A DNA stretch of 64,000 nucleotides from Actinocrispum wychmicini (GCF_004345645.1 NZ_SLWS01000011.1:357255-421254); one strand, 5' to 3'; counted from the first letter of the stretch, positions 8,651 through 18,274 are shown. Translations and numbers: made by a program. Notes: generated from the letters alone by a model not told the origin.

Positions 8651-8690
8651 GCCTCATGGGAACAGAGTATCGCGTCAGCGGTGAACAGGC
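8486..8690 (-). pseudogene. Truncated metallo-beta-lactamase-fold hydrolase fragment
   Basis: Read on the minus strand, this fragment encodes TTSPEDFTSLINDVSSRIFD, then LPDDTWFYPGHSDDSTLGEQ and KPHIDE, followed by a TGA where the intact gene at 17494-18171 has a tryptophan codon. The HxHxDH half of the enzyme is missing, so the product cannot be active. Sequence above about 8660 no longer matches. It is a relic of gene duplication or of integration at the gene's 3' end. Confidence 0.75.
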
Positions 8691-9017
8691 GGCGCAACAC
8701 GAGTCAGGTCGACTCGTGAGGTACTCGCGGGGCGAGTGACCGGCACGACGGTCGGCAGGTCGTGAAGCCCTTTGACGTCATCCGGGTTGGTGGTGAACCT
8801 GGTCCTGCTCGCCATGGTCGGTTTCATCGCCTGGAGCTGCTCGGTCGAAGTTGTCACCGCTCATGGAGAAGGAACCAGCAATCACTCGATCTAGTGAACT
8901 TTCGAGGTTCGTCGCAGGCCCGGAGCTGTTGGATGAACAGAACGGCGATGGGAGTGTTACGAGGACCGCCGCGTCGCCGATGTGCCTCTGTGAGCGAGTC
9001 CTGGCGGGAGGGTCGGC

Positions 9018-10535
9018 GTGGGTGAGGACAACAACAGCATGAGTGCTGAGCGCGCCAGCTTGTTCGTTTACCTGACCACAGAATACGCCAACGAGTACCG
9101 GGCCGTCATGAATCTCTTCACTGGCCCGCTGCTCGTCGACTTGTCCGCGTCCGAAGTGGCTCACCAGCTCTTGGAACACGGAGTCTCCCTGTCTGTCGAC
9201 GAGGCGACCAACCGCTGCGAGCAGTTGCGTGTGTGGGGCAACCTGGTACGCGGAATGCGTGACGCCAGGGTGCCGAGCGTGCGCGATTTCCTGAGATCTC
9301 GTAGCCGCTACCAGGCCTCGAAACTAGGTGGCCGGGTCCATCGAGACGTGGAAGCTATCCTCGCGGCAGGCGATGGGGCACAGGAGGTCGCCCGGGAGTT
9401 GCTCGGCGCGACGGTGCAGGTATTGGACCGGATAATCGCACGCCTCGATGAGCCGTCGCCGGACGCCGAGGCACTGGCCGGCGACGTGACCACGGTTTTC
9501 AACAACCAGCGGTTGTTCAACGAAAGCGTTCGAGACTTCTATGCCTATCTGAACGCGGTTTTGTCGCGCTATGACCTCGTCGGCGATGAGTATCGCCGTT
9601 TCAAGGAACTGCTGCTCGAATACATCGACTTGATCACGGCCGACGTGTCCCGGCACGCGCCGGCCATCGCGGCACGCTGTGACTTGTTGAAGCCCCGGGT
9701 GAGTCAGATCCTGGAGATCCTCGACAGCTTGCCGTTGCTGATCATGCCGGATGGCACGCCCGTGGACCGCCTGCCCGGTCGTAGTCGCGCGGACTGGGAC
9801 CAGCTACGCGACTGGTACAGCGAGCAAGACGGCCGCTCCGGGCCCGAGACCCTGCGCGTGGCCGCCGATCAAGCCCTACGCCAGCTGCTGGCCAACGCCA
9901 GGCGGATGCTCGCTGCCGCCGGAACCGGCGTGAGCAGACGGGCCGACCTGCTCAAACTGGCGGCCTGGTTCGACAGGTCAGGCGATATCGACGTACACCG
10001 GCTCTACGCCGCGACATTCGGCGCCTATCCGTCGCGGCATCTCTTCGGCGGGCCAGAGGAACCTGGTGTCCGCGATGGCGTGAACACGTCGTGGTGGGAC
10101 GCGACACCGATCGATGTCCCCATCAGCATGCGTGATCGTGGTGATCGTACGGCGCGTGGTCGTTCCGCGGCTGTCCCTGACCCGGGCAAGGACCAGGAGC
10201 GCCTGCTGCGCCAGGCCGAGCTGGAGGCACGGGATCGCCAGATGGCGGCCGACGAGCTGGTCGCGGCCGGAGTGCTCGACGGTGCCCGTGTCAGCCCGGC
10301 GTCGCGTGACCTGCTCCTCGCGTTGCTGGGATTGCTGCTGAGCAAGAACCAGGATCTCAGCAGACCGGTCCGTGAAGCCGACACCGACCTCGACCTGGAG
10401 ATCACTGCTGAAACCGTGGCGGGCGGGCGAACCGTGATCCATGCGGACGACGGTGTGGTCCTGGTCCATGAACTGCGCCTCACCGCGAGCAGACACTCTG
10501 GTCAATCCGTCGGACGTGCGGGGAGAACCGGATGA
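9018..10535 (+). CDS. jetA: Wadjet protein JetA (DUF2397/TIGR02677-type)
   Basis: This 505-residue protein opens the defence operon. A GGGAGGG ribosome site ends six bases before the GTG at 9018; an ATG seven codons in is an alternative. It begins LFVYLTTEYANEYRAVMNLF, the usual opening of the DUF2397 family, and is mostly helical, in keeping with a kleisin/MukF-like role. In Wadjet, JetA, JetB and JetC assemble into an SMC-type complex that extrudes DNA loops and, with the nuclease JetD, cuts small circular DNA. Its stop overlaps the jetB ATG. Identification rests on family resemblance plus the full gene order. Confidence 0.88.
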   Translation: MGEDNNSMSAERASLFVYLTTEYANEYRAVMNLFTGPLLVDLSASEVAHQLLEHGVSLSVDEATNRCEQLRVWGNLVRGMRDARVPSVRDFLRSRSRYQASKLGGRVHRDVEAILAAGDGAQEVARELLGATVQVLDRIIARLDEPSPDAEALAGDVTTVFNNQRLFNESVRDFYAYLNAVLSRYDLVGDEYRRFKELLLEYIDLITADVSRHAPAIAARCDLLKPRVSQILEILDSLPLLIMPDGTPVDRLPGRSRADWDQLRDWYSEQDGRSGPETLRVAADQALRQLLANARRMLAAAGTGVSRRADLLKLAAWFDRSGDIDVHRLYAATFGAYPSRHLFGGPEEPGVRDGVNTSWWDATPIDVPISMRDRGDRTARGRSAAVPDPGKDQERLLRQAELEARDRQMAADELVAAGVLDGARVSPASRDLLLALLGLLLSKNQDLSRPVREADTDLDLEITAETVAGGRTVIHADDGVVLVHELRLTASRHSGQSVGRAGRTG

Positions 10536-11770
10536 ACACAGGGCCCGCTGGCACAGAAGAGCACGACGCGAACGAGCGCAGACTCGCAGCACGGACGTTG
10601 CTGATGAAGCCCATCATCACGGCGGCTGCTCAGCCGGATCAACTCGTCCTGGTTCGCAAACACGCCACACAGCTCAAGAAGATGTTCATGACGACGCTCG
10701 GGTACCAGCTGGTCGTCGAGTCGACCTTCGCAAGATTGCTGAAGTCTCCGCTGAGTCAGGACACGCCCGCCCGACCGGTACTCGCCCGCAGCGAAAGACC
10801 TTTCACAGCAAAGACGTACACATACCTGTCATTGGTGTGTGCGAGCCTGTTGTCGTCAAGTACAGGTGATCAGGTTCTGATGAGTACCCTGGTCGAGCAG
10901 ATCCGGGCCGACGCTGTGACAGCCGGTGTGACCATTGAGGACACAGGGGCCGAACGCAGGCACCTCGTGTATGCGATCATGCTGCTGGTCGAATGGGGTG
11001 TCCTGATTGAGACCGACGGCACTGTCGCCGGCTGGGAGACACGACAGGACGAGGCGTTGCTCGACGTCCACCGGCCGCTGCTGCCGAATCTGCTGGCGCG
11101 TTCCCTGCAGGACATCGCGGACCCTGGGTCTCTGGTCGACGGCTCGTACATCGATCCAGCAGAGCTGGAACAGCCGAGGCGCAGCCTTCGCCGCAAGCTC
11201 GTCGAGAATCCCCTGATCCGACGAGAAGACCTCACCGATGCTGAGCGGGACGTGCTGTCGCGTGAACGGCGCGAACTGACGAGAGTCCTCGACGAGTCGT
11301 TCGGACTCACCCTGGAGGCCCGGGCCGAAGGAGTCCTTGCCTACGACACCGAGGAGACGTTCAGTGACGTCACATTCCCTGGCATCGGGACCGTCCCACA
11401 CGCTGCCTTGCTGGTAGTCAACGCGCTCACCGACGATCTCAATGCGTCGGCAACGGACACTGTGCTCGCCAATGGCCGCCCAGTCCCTGGAGTCCTGGCG
11501 CCGATGCGGTTGGTGCAGTCGAACATCGAGTTGCTGGTCGAGCAGTACGGAAGCACGTTCAGCAAGAAGTACACCGAGGATCCCGTTCTGCTGCAGGCCG
11601 AAGTTGTGCGGCTACTGGAGTCCGTGAGTCTGGCACGAAACTCAGTGGACGGACTGATCCTGCATCCGGCTTGTGCTCGTTACCGCCCAGAACCGCAGCG
11701 CGCCCCAGCGCGTACCCAAACGGTTCGCGGGCAGGATCAAGAAAGCCTTTTCCCGGAGGGGATCTCATGA
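10532..11770 (+). CDS. jetB: Wadjet protein JetB (DUF2398/TIGR02678-type)
   Basis: The ATG overlaps the jetA stop by four bases (ATGA), indicating translational coupling. The 412-residue product is soluble. Conserved-looking features include LVYAIMLLVEWGVLIETDG, typical of the winged-helix part of DUF2398 proteins, and a long helical tail. By analogy with MukE and other KITE proteins, it would bridge the kleisin JetA and the SMC-like JetC. The final codons overlap the jetC start. No truncation is evident. Assignment is strong because all four partners are present in the standard order. Confidence 0.88.
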   Translation: MNTGPAGTEEHDANERRLAARTLLMKPIITAAAQPDQLVLVRKHATQLKKMFMTTLGYQLVVESTFARLLKSPLSQDTPARPVLARSERPFTAKTYTYLSLVCASLLSSSTGDQVLMSTLVEQIRADAVTAGVTIEDTGAERRHLVYAIMLLVEWGVLIETDGTVAGWETRQDEALLDVHRPLLPNLLARSLQDIADPGSLVDGSYIDPAELEQPRRSLRRKLVENPLIRREDLTDAERDVLSRERRELTRVLDESFGLTLEARAEGVLAYDTEETFSDVTFPGIGTVPHAALLVVNALTDDLNASATDTVLANGRPVPGVLAPMRLVQSNIELLVEQYGSTFSKKYTEDPVLLQAEVVRLLESVSLARNSVDGLILHPACARYRPEPQRAPARTQTVRGQDQESLFPEGIS

Positions 11771-14700
11771 CGGTCGACGTCGATCCGGACACTCTGCTCG
11801 CGGCCCGACCGAAACACCACCCGCACCGTTGGCGGCTGGCCAGAGCCGGTGTGGTCAACGTCTGGTACTACTACGACACGACCTTCCAGTTCACCGGCGG
11901 ACGGATGATCCTGCGCGGTACCAACGGTTCTGGCAAGAGTCGGGCGCTGGAGATGCTGCTGCCGTTCCTGCTGGACGCCGACCGGCGCAAAATGGACGCG
12001 ACCGGATCGGGCAAGGTCCGTCTCGAGGATCTGATGCGCCACGGCGCGCACGGCCAGAACCGGCTGGGCTATCTCTGGCTGGAGCTGGCCCGCCAGGAAG
12101 ACGACCAGGCCGAGCAGTTCCTGACCATCGGCGCGCTCGTCCGCTTTTCAGTGAGTACGGGCGAGGCCAAGCCCTGGTACTTCACGACGCCGCTGCGGGT
12201 CGGCGTGGACCTGCCGTTGATGGACGATCGACGGCAACCGCTGTCACGGGAGCACCTGGGCGAACTCATCGGTGCCGACAGGATCACCGAGAAAGCCGAC
12301 GTCCACCGCGAGCGAGTCGGCGCGACGGTGTTCGGACTTTCGGGCAACAGCGGGAAAGAACGCTACGGCGGTCTCCTGCAGTTGCTGCATACGTTGCGTG
12401 CGCCCGACATGGGCAACCGGATCGACGAGGGCAACCTGCCGAAGATTCTTTCCGACGCGCTTCCGCCCCTGTCGGAGAACACGTTGCGGGAAGCCGGCGA
12501 GCGTCTTGACTCGCTCTCCGACTCGCGGGAAGAGCAGCGACGACTGGTCGAAGCGGTCGAACATATCGACACGTTTCTCGACGTCTACCGCAGATACACC
12601 GTGCGGGCGCTGTTCGACACAGCTGAGCAGGCTCGGGTGGCCGCGATAGCAGCGAAGGACTTCGCTGACAACGAGCAGAAGGCCGAGCATGCCCATGCGG
12701 CGCTGGTCCTGGATCACTCGGAGATCTTGCGGCGGCTCGCTGAGGCCAGGGCACAGGATGTGGTGCTGCAGTCGACTATCGAGGGGATCAAGGACTCCGA
12801 CGCCTACAAAGCGGGCCTGAACATCGAGAATCTGGCTCAGAGCGTCAGTTCACTCGGCAGGGCCGCAGGCAGTGACCTGTCCGCTGCCGTCGCCCGACGC
12901 CAGGAGGAGAGCGCTGCGGTGCGCCGCATAGACACTCAGGCAGAGGAGATCGCTGCCGAAGCGAAGCGGGCGTGCGCAGTGCTCAACGAAGTCAGGCAGG
13001 CAGCGTCCGGTGCTCGAATGCCGATCACGACTCTTCCGGCCACCGTGGCGGTGGACCTGACTCCACAAGAGCCTCCGCAGGAGCTGGTCAGGTCAACCTT
13101 GACCGATGCTCCAGAACTGTTCTCACGTCCTAGTCCGACGCGGCTCGAAGTTGTTCCAGACGATGTGGACGAGGCTCACCGGACGGTTGTGGACGCTGCT
13201 CAGGCGATGAGCAGACGATCCACGGAAGCCACGAGCAGACTGGCTACCGCCAAAGCATTGGACAACCGCGAGAATGAGGTTTCGATCGCGGAGGACCGTG
13301 CGGAGGAGTTGAGCGAACGCGCTGCGGAAAACGCCGCGCAAGCTCAGGATACAGCGGATGACCGCGACGATAGAGCCCGAGCGCTGGCGACGGCGTGGAG
13401 ACGGTGGACCGCGGACGACCAGACTCGTTCGCTTCTCGGCGACATCGACTGGGCAAGCACCGCAGTAGGGCCGTTGTTGATCGACGCGGACGCGCTTACC
13501 GGTGAGCCGGCCGGCGATGACCTCACGCAACTCGACGAGGCTGCCAGCGAGAGTTCGTCGTCTGCTCGAAATGCGATTGCCGACTCTCGCGCCACCCTGC
13601 GACGTGAAGACCTGGACGACAAAGCAGCTCGCGAGCATTTGCTGGATGAGCAGAACGGCCTGCGGGCTGATCGAGATTCCGAACCACCTGCCGCGCCATG
13701 GATGCGAACCGGCCCCCCTGGATCTGTGCCGCTGTGGCGCACCGTCGAGTTCGGTGCGGACCTGAATGAGGTCGACCGTGCCGGACTGGAGGCGGCACTG
13801 TTGTCCGCGGGATTGCTGTCCGCGGCGTTGAGCACAGACGGTACCGTTCGCGCAGAGGACGGGCAGGTCCTGCTGACCCTGGACGCGCCAGAAGCAGTTT
13901 GCTCCTTGACCACAGTCCTGCAATGGGATCCAGCAAGTGGTCTGCCTCGTGAGCTTGTCACAGCCGTACTGTCCAGAGTGGGCAGCGGGCCAGGGCACGG
14001 CACCTGGGTCGATGTGGACGGTCGCTGGGGTTCAGGTCCGTTGCAGGGCAAGAACAGCGCTGATCGAGCTCGGTATGTCGGCGCTGCTGCTCGCGCTGCC
14101 GCTCGTGCTGAACGACTTGCTGAGATTGACGAGGAACTTGCGAAGATCCAGCTGCGATCCGACGAGCGGACGCGCCAGCTGGCGCGGCTGACTGAGGCTG
14201 AAGCTACGCTCAAGAAGCATGTCCGTGCCGCACCGAGAACAACTGAACTGGACCGGGCACGAACGACCGCCAGTATCGCGGCGGCGACAGCGGCCAGATC
14301 GCTGCGTGACGCGACGACGGCCCACAGTGAGGCAGTACGTAGGCGCCGGGAGTTGACGGAGGACAGCTCGGCGCACGAGCAACAGTGTTCCCGGCTGGGC
14401 CTGCCTTATGATCAAGCGGGACTCGCGGACGTCGCGGCAAAGGCCAACCAGGCGAAAGAGAACTGCCGGGGATTGGCTGACCGGCTCGACGCACTGCGCC
14501 GCCGCCGATCGACTCGCTTGACCGAACTGCAGGAACTCGGCAAGGCCATCGACGAACGACGGCAAGCCGAGTTCGTCGCGGAGGAATCCTGGCGTGAATG
14601 GCATTCTGCCCACGCGAAGTTCGCCGCCTTGCAGGAGGCCGTCGGCACGGAGGCGAAGGAGGTCCGAGAGCGCCTGAAGACCGCCAAGACCGCCCATCGG

Positions 14701-15945
14701 AAGGTCGGTCTGCTGATCGATGGCCTCACCGACAAGGAACGAGAACTCGACAAGAAATCCACAGCCGCCGAACTGAGGATGCAGGGAGCACGCGTGGATA
14801 CCAGGAACGGTGAGAACGCCATGCGTACCGCGTTGACATTGTTGACGGACAGGTCCAGCCTGGCAGGGGTGGCCGAGGCAGCTACTGGAGGCGGCCGTTT
14901 TGATCTACCCGCCATGCCGGAAGTGCCGACGAGTACGGATGTCGAGCAGGCTGCGGTTACCGTTCAACGAGCACTTGAACGGAAAGGCAAGGCGGCCGAC
15001 GAGAACGCTCTGATGCGTGCTCTGCAGGCGGTGAGCGCCGGGTTGTCCAACACGTTCGACCTCTCGCAGACCCGGACGTTGGACGTGTGGCTGATCGACC
15101 TCACGGACGCCACCGGGCGCTACCCGGTTGCCGTTGCCGCGGCCAGGCTCCGTGAACAAGCAGAACGCGGCGCTTCAGCGTTGACGGACCGCGAACACAA
15201 AGTCTTCACGGACTTCGTCATCGGTGGTGTCGGCGAAGAGTTGCGGCGCCGGCTTGGCCAGGCCGAGGGACTGGTGACCGCGATGAACACGAGCCTGCGT
15301 GATATCCGGACCAGCCACGGAATCGGTGTGCGGCTCAAGTGGGAGCTCGTGGAGCCCAAGGACAGTCCGATAGGTCGTATCCGCGAACTTGTCCAGTCAA
15401 GCGCCGCGATCCGCTCGACAGAGGAGACCGACGAACTGATTCGGCTGCTGAAAGACCGAGTGGACGATCGTTTCAAGGAAGATCCCGACGGTGGCTACAG
15501 CGCGCATCTGCGCTCCGCTCTGGACTACCGGCAGTGGCATCGCGTCGAAGTGTTCATCCTCGGTCCGGCGCCCGGACAGGAGCGCAAGATCAGCCGTCGG
15601 GCGCGGCTCTCGCAGGGCGAAACCCGTTTCGTTTCGTACGTGGCGCTGTTCGCGGCGGCGGACGCCTACCTTTCCGGGCTGCCGGACACCAGCCAGGCCC
15701 TCCGCTTGATCTTGCTGGACGACGCGTTCGCCAAGGTGGATGATAGGACCATCGCGGAGCTGATGGGTCTGTTGGTTCGCCTTGATGTGGACTTCTGCAT
15801 GACCGGCCACGCGTTGTGGGGGACCTATTCGCAAGTTCCGGGCGTGGACGTCTACGAGATCCGGCGAGCTGAAGGAACAGCCGCTGTCGCGACACACGTG
15901 CATTGGGACGGCCGTGCCAGGCACTACCTGCGATCGGCTGGCTAG
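11767..15945 (+). CDS. jetC: Wadjet SMC/MukB-like ATPase JetC (TIGR02680-type)
   Basis: I place the start at ATG 11767, preceded by GGAGGGG and overlapping the jetB stop by four bases; an upstream frame from 11671 overlaps jetB and is unlikely. The 1,392-residue protein has Walker A GTNGSGKS at residues 51-58, long Ala/Glu/Arg-rich coiled-coil arms through residues about 280-1150, a signature LSQGE at 1281-1285 and Walker B LILLDDAFAKVDD at 1314-1326, followed by a D-loop and H-loop-like segment. This is the SMC head-arm-head layout. It would power ATP-driven loop extrusion on plasmid DNA. Confidence 0.92.
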   Translation: MTVDVDPDTLLAARPKHHPHRWRLARAGVVNVWYYYDTTFQFTGGRMILRGTNGSGKSRALEMLLPFLLDADRRKMDATGSGKVRLEDLMRHGAHGQNRLGYLWLELARQEDDQAEQFLTIGALVRFSVSTGEAKPWYFTTPLRVGVDLPLMDDRRQPLSREHLGELIGADRITEKADVHRERVGATVFGLSGNSGKERYGGLLQLLHTLRAPDMGNRIDEGNLPKILSDALPPLSENTLREAGERLDSLSDSREEQRRLVEAVEHIDTFLDVYRRYTVRALFDTAEQARVAAIAAKDFADNEQKAEHAHAALVLDHSEILRRLAEARAQDVVLQSTIEGIKDSDAYKAGLNIENLAQSVSSLGRAAGSDLSAAVARRQEESAAVRRIDTQAEEIAAEAKRACAVLNEVRQAASGARMPITTLPATVAVDLTPQEPPQELVRSTLTDAPELFSRPSPTRLEVVPDDVDEAHRTVVDAAQAMSRRSTEATSRLATAKALDNRENEVSIAEDRAEELSERAAENAAQAQDTADDRDDRARALATAWRRWTADDQTRSLLGDIDWASTAVGPLLIDADALTGEPAGDDLTQLDEAASESSSSARNAIADSRATLRREDLDDKAAREHLLDEQNGLRADRDSEPPAAPWMRTGPPGSVPLWRTVEFGADLNEVDRAGLEAALLSAGLLSAALSTDGTVRAEDGQVLLTLDAPEAVCSLTTVLQWDPASGLPRELVTAVLSRVGSGPGHGTWVDVDGRWGSGPLQGKNSADRARYVGAAARAAARAERLAEIDEELAKIQLRSDERTRQLARLTEAEATLKKHVRAAPRTTELDRARTTASIAAATAARSLRDATTAHSEAVRRRRELTEDSSAHEQQCSRLGLPYDQAGLADVAAKANQAKENCRGLADRLDALRRRRSTRLTELQELGKAIDERRQAEFVAEESWREWHSAHAKFAALQEAVGTEAKEVRERLKTAKTAHRKVGLLIDGLTDKERELDKKSTAAELRMQGARVDTRNGENAMRTALTLLTDRSSLAGVAEAATGGGRFDLPAMPEVPTSTDVEQAAVTVQRALERKGKAADENALMRALQAVSAGLSNTFDLSQTRTLDVWLIDLTDATGRYPVAVAAARLREQAERGASALTDREHKVFTDFVIGGVGEELRRRLGQAEGLVTAMNTSLRDIRTSHGIGVRLKWELVEPKDSPIGRIRELVQSSAAIRSTEETDELIRLLKDRVDDRFKEDPDGGYSAHLRSALDYRQWHRVEVFILGPAPGQERKISRRARLSQGETRFVSYVALFAAADAYLSGLPDTSQALRLILLDDAFAKVDDRTIAELMGLLVRLDVDFCMTGHALWGTYSQVPGVDVYEIRRAEGTAAVATHVHWDGRARHYLRSAG

Positions 15946-15948
15946 CAC

Positions 15949-17244
15949 ATGATTTCGTCAGCGGCTCGTGCCTACTTGACAACGCCAGGGTTGACGCCGC
16001 TGTGGCAAACCATCCGGGATCGGCTGGAACGCAATGGCCTCACAGTGACGGGAGTTGTCACCCTGGACCTGGATTATCAAGCGGCCGAAGACCTGTCCGG
16101 CCTGCTCAAACGTGCCGTGCCACCGGGTCGCGCCCGCCTCCGGCTGGCGGAGCTCGATGCCGCACTGCGTTCTTCTGCCGTCGCTCAGGGGCTTGTGACC
16201 GTCACAGCCGAACTTACCGGGGGCAGCCTCACGGACCGGAAGGCAGTGAGCGAAGCCCGCCGAACCTCTCGGTATAACCTCTGGGAGTACTGGGAGAACT
16301 CACTCGCCAACGCTGGACTGGCTGCGGCACCGTGGGTCGTGGAGTGGCAGCACGGCATTCGCCGTGCCGGCCTTCTGGGTCGCGCCGGCGAAGCCGCGGA
16401 AACCGTGATCCAGCAAACAATGGCCGTCCTGCGAACAATGTCCGAGACCACGCCGTTGGCGGACCGTAGTCACGACGCGATGCGTGTCGCTCTGCCGCTC
16501 CCGCCTTCCTTCGAACTGGCTGAACTCGCGAGCCGCGCATGCGGCGACGCCCACGCCCTGGATGACGGCCGCCTCGTCACGGTATTGGTTCTGCGCGCCA
16601 TCGCAGTCGCATCAGGCGAACCCCTCCCGTCCACCGCCGCCCGCCGACGCGACCTCTGGGCCATGGCCGGAATCAATCCCGACACAGTATCCGGCACGGT
16701 ATTGACATGGGGCTTACGCCCACCAAGAGCCGATCCCTGGGCGATGATGATGCACACCCGCGCCGACCTCGGCCTGGCCACTCACATCACTCTTCAGGAA
16801 TGGCACGCCGGCGCCAACCAACCCTGGGCCGCCACCGGTGACAGACTGTTCGTCTGCGAGAACCCCCAAGTCCTGCAAGCCGCAGCCCGCGCCGGCGTAT
16901 CCCACCCAATGCTCTGCACATCGGGAAATCCAGCCACAGTAGCCACTCTGGCCCTCACCAGCCTCGTCCAAGCAGGTGTCAAGGTCTTCTATCACGGCGA
17001 CTTCGACATCGCCGGCGTTACCATCGCCGCGCGGCTGTTCTCTCAGGGCGCCCACCCCTGGCGCTTCAGTGGAGATGACTACCTCGCCGCAGTGCGGTCC
17101 ACTGGCTCCAGCCTCCCCATCACCGGCACAGTCCCCGACACCCCATGGAGCCCTTTCCTCGCCCACGCCATGCGATCACACCAGATCGCCGTCCACGAAG
17201 AATCCCTGTTGGAGACATTGTTGAGCGATTTGTCCGACCAGTGA
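15949..17244 (+). CDS. jetD: Wadjet Toprim nuclease JetD (DUF3323 + DUF2399/TIGR02679-type)
   Basis: The gene begins three bases after the jetC stop and encodes 431 residues. The C-terminal half contains Toprim-type signatures: an acidic VCENPQVL near residue 302 and FYHGDFDIAG near residues 346-355, where the Asp-x-Asp pair would bind metal. This is the subunit that cleaves circular DNA after the JetABC motor has extruded it. The N-terminal half matches the usual DUF3323 layout (leucine-rich, arginine-rich helices). No strong ribosome site is seen, so translation likely depends on coupling to jetC. All key residues look intact. Confidence 0.9.
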   Translation: MISSAARAYLTTPGLTPLWQTIRDRLERNGLTVTGVVTLDLDYQAAEDLSGLLKRAVPPGRARLRLAELDAALRSSAVAQGLVTVTAELTGGSLTDRKAVSEARRTSRYNLWEYWENSLANAGLAAAPWVVEWQHGIRRAGLLGRAGEAAETVIQQTMAVLRTMSETTPLADRSHDAMRVALPLPPSFELAELASRACGDAHALDDGRLVTVLVLRAIAVASGEPLPSTAARRRDLWAMAGINPDTVSGTVLTWGLRPPRADPWAMMMHTRADLGLATHITLQEWHAGANQPWAATGDRLFVCENPQVLQAAARAGVSHPMLCTSGNPATVATLALTSLVQAGVKVFYHGDFDIAGVTIAARLFSQGAHPWRFSGDDYLAAVRSTGSSLPITGTVPDTPWSPFLAHAMRSHQIAVHEESLLETLLSDLSDQ

Positions 17245-17412
17245 ACGCGATCCGCACTTTTCGTGCGTCGTGCGGCTGCGGATGGGGCGGAAAGCAGGTT
17301 GGCGGCGTCGCACATGCGTTCGACGGCGGCACGGTCAACGCAATTGGGACGGAGGCGAGCGCCAGCCGTTCGGCTCGTCGTAGACGAAGTCTGCGAGACA
17401 ATCGTGACTCAA

Positions 17413-17488
17413 GGCGGGTGTCCTCCCGCCGAGGACCGTTTGCTGCACTACTGCAAACGGGGCCGCCTACATGTCAGGCAGCCCCGTT
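17413..17488. terminator. Two hairpins between jetD and the convergent hydrolase gene
   Basis: GGCGGG at 17413-17418 pairs with CCCGCC at 17425-17430. A stronger hairpin has AACGGGGC at 17456-17463 pairing with GCCCCGTT at 17481-17488, with extra GCC/GGC pairs inside the loop. They sit between converging genes and probably end transcription from both sides. The rest of 17245-17493 shows no gene. Confidence 0.6.
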
Positions 17489-17492
17489 CGTC

Positions 17493-17664
17493 GTCACCAG
17501 CCGCGGGAGCGCCATTCGTCGATGTGTGGCTTCTGCTCGCCCAAGGTCGAGTCGTCGCCGTGGCCCGGGTAGAACCAGGTGTCGTCAGGGAGGACGTCGA
17601 AGATCCGGGAAGACACGTCGTTGATCAACGAGGTGAAGTCCTCCGGGGATGTCGTACGCCCCAC
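17493..17664 (-). repeat. Direct repeat: metallo-hydrolase gene 3' end (right copy)
   Basis: The right-hand partner of 8479-8650 is the genuine 3' end of the intact hydrolase gene. Both copies lie in the same orientation. Sequence flanking the Wadjet operon on this side begins within about 10 bases of the hydrolase stop codon, which is what one expects if the operon entered at this gene end. Confidence 0.8.
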
Positions 17665-18171
17665 ACCGCCGGGGAAGAGGGAGTCGCCGGTGAAGAGGTG
17701 GGGGTGGCCGGTGGGGTCTCGGTAGAGGAGGGCGATTGAGCCGGGGGTGTGGCCGCGGAGGTGGATCACTTCCAGTTCGCACTCGCCGACCGGGATCTTG
17801 TCGCCGTGGTTGACCAGGGTGTCCGGGGGGACGGGGAGGGGTTCGGCGTCGTCGGGGTGGGCGATGGTGTTGGCGCCGTTGGCTCCGGCGACCGCGCCGA
17901 GGGCCTGCCAGTGGTCCGGGTGTTGGTGCGTTGTCACTATCGTGCGCAGGCGGGGGCGGTTTCGGTCGTGGCCGATCAGGTCCTCGATCCGCTCGGGGTC
18001 GTTTGCCGCGTCCACCAACAGGGCATCCCTGGTCGTGTTACAGACCAGTAGGTAGGCGTTGTTGTCCATCGGGCCGACCGACAGTTTGCTGATCGTCAGG
18101 TTGGTCAGTTCTCGGCGGGCCGCCGCGCCGCCTGGGTCCACGTGACCGGTGTAGTTCGAGGCAACATCCAC
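17494..18171 (-). CDS. Metallo-beta-lactamase-fold hydrolase (glyoxalase II-like)
   Basis: The 225-residue product contains the zinc-binding series THQHPDHW, HLRGHTPGS, FTGDSLFPGGVGR and YPGHGDDST, which supplies the expected His/Asp ligands of the hydroxyacylglutathione-hydrolase branch. The GTG start at 18171 gives about 20 residues before the fold; a later start is possible. Actinomycete relatives probably act on thioesters of mycothiol or other small thiols, but the substrate cannot be read from sequence. There is no signal peptide, so it is cytoplasmic. A truncated copy of its 3' end lies at 8486-8690. Confidence 0.85.
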   Translation of the reverse strand: MDVASNYTGHVDPGGAAARRELTNLTISKLSVGPMDNNAYLLVCNTTRDALLVDAANDPERIEDLIGHDRNRPRLRTIVTTHQHPDHWQALGAVAGANGANTIAHPDDAEPLPVPPDTLVNHGDKIPVGECELEVIHLRGHTPGSIALLYRDPTGHPHLFTGDSLFPGGVGRTTSPEDFTSLINDVSSRIFDVLPDDTWFYPGHGDDSTLGEQKPHIDEWRSRGW

Positions 18172-18274
18172 AGTGGCTGACAGTAGTCCTTCAGGACCTG
18201 CTCAGTGTCTTCACAGGTTGCCTGATTACGCTCCGGTCACGAAGGTGCCCGTGCCCGACGACCACTGAGAGCTC

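Noticed and set aside
8675..8857. 60-codon minus-strand frame between the hydrolase fragment and the Wadjet operon
   Set aside because: It has an ATG but no recognised motif and runs into sequence debris; it is not supported as a gene.
9018..17244. SbcCD or RecN-type DNA repair operon instead of Wadjet
   Set aside because: No SbcD-type phosphoesterase gene is present, and the four-gene order with a DUF2399 Toprim protein is diagnostic of Wadjet-type loci.
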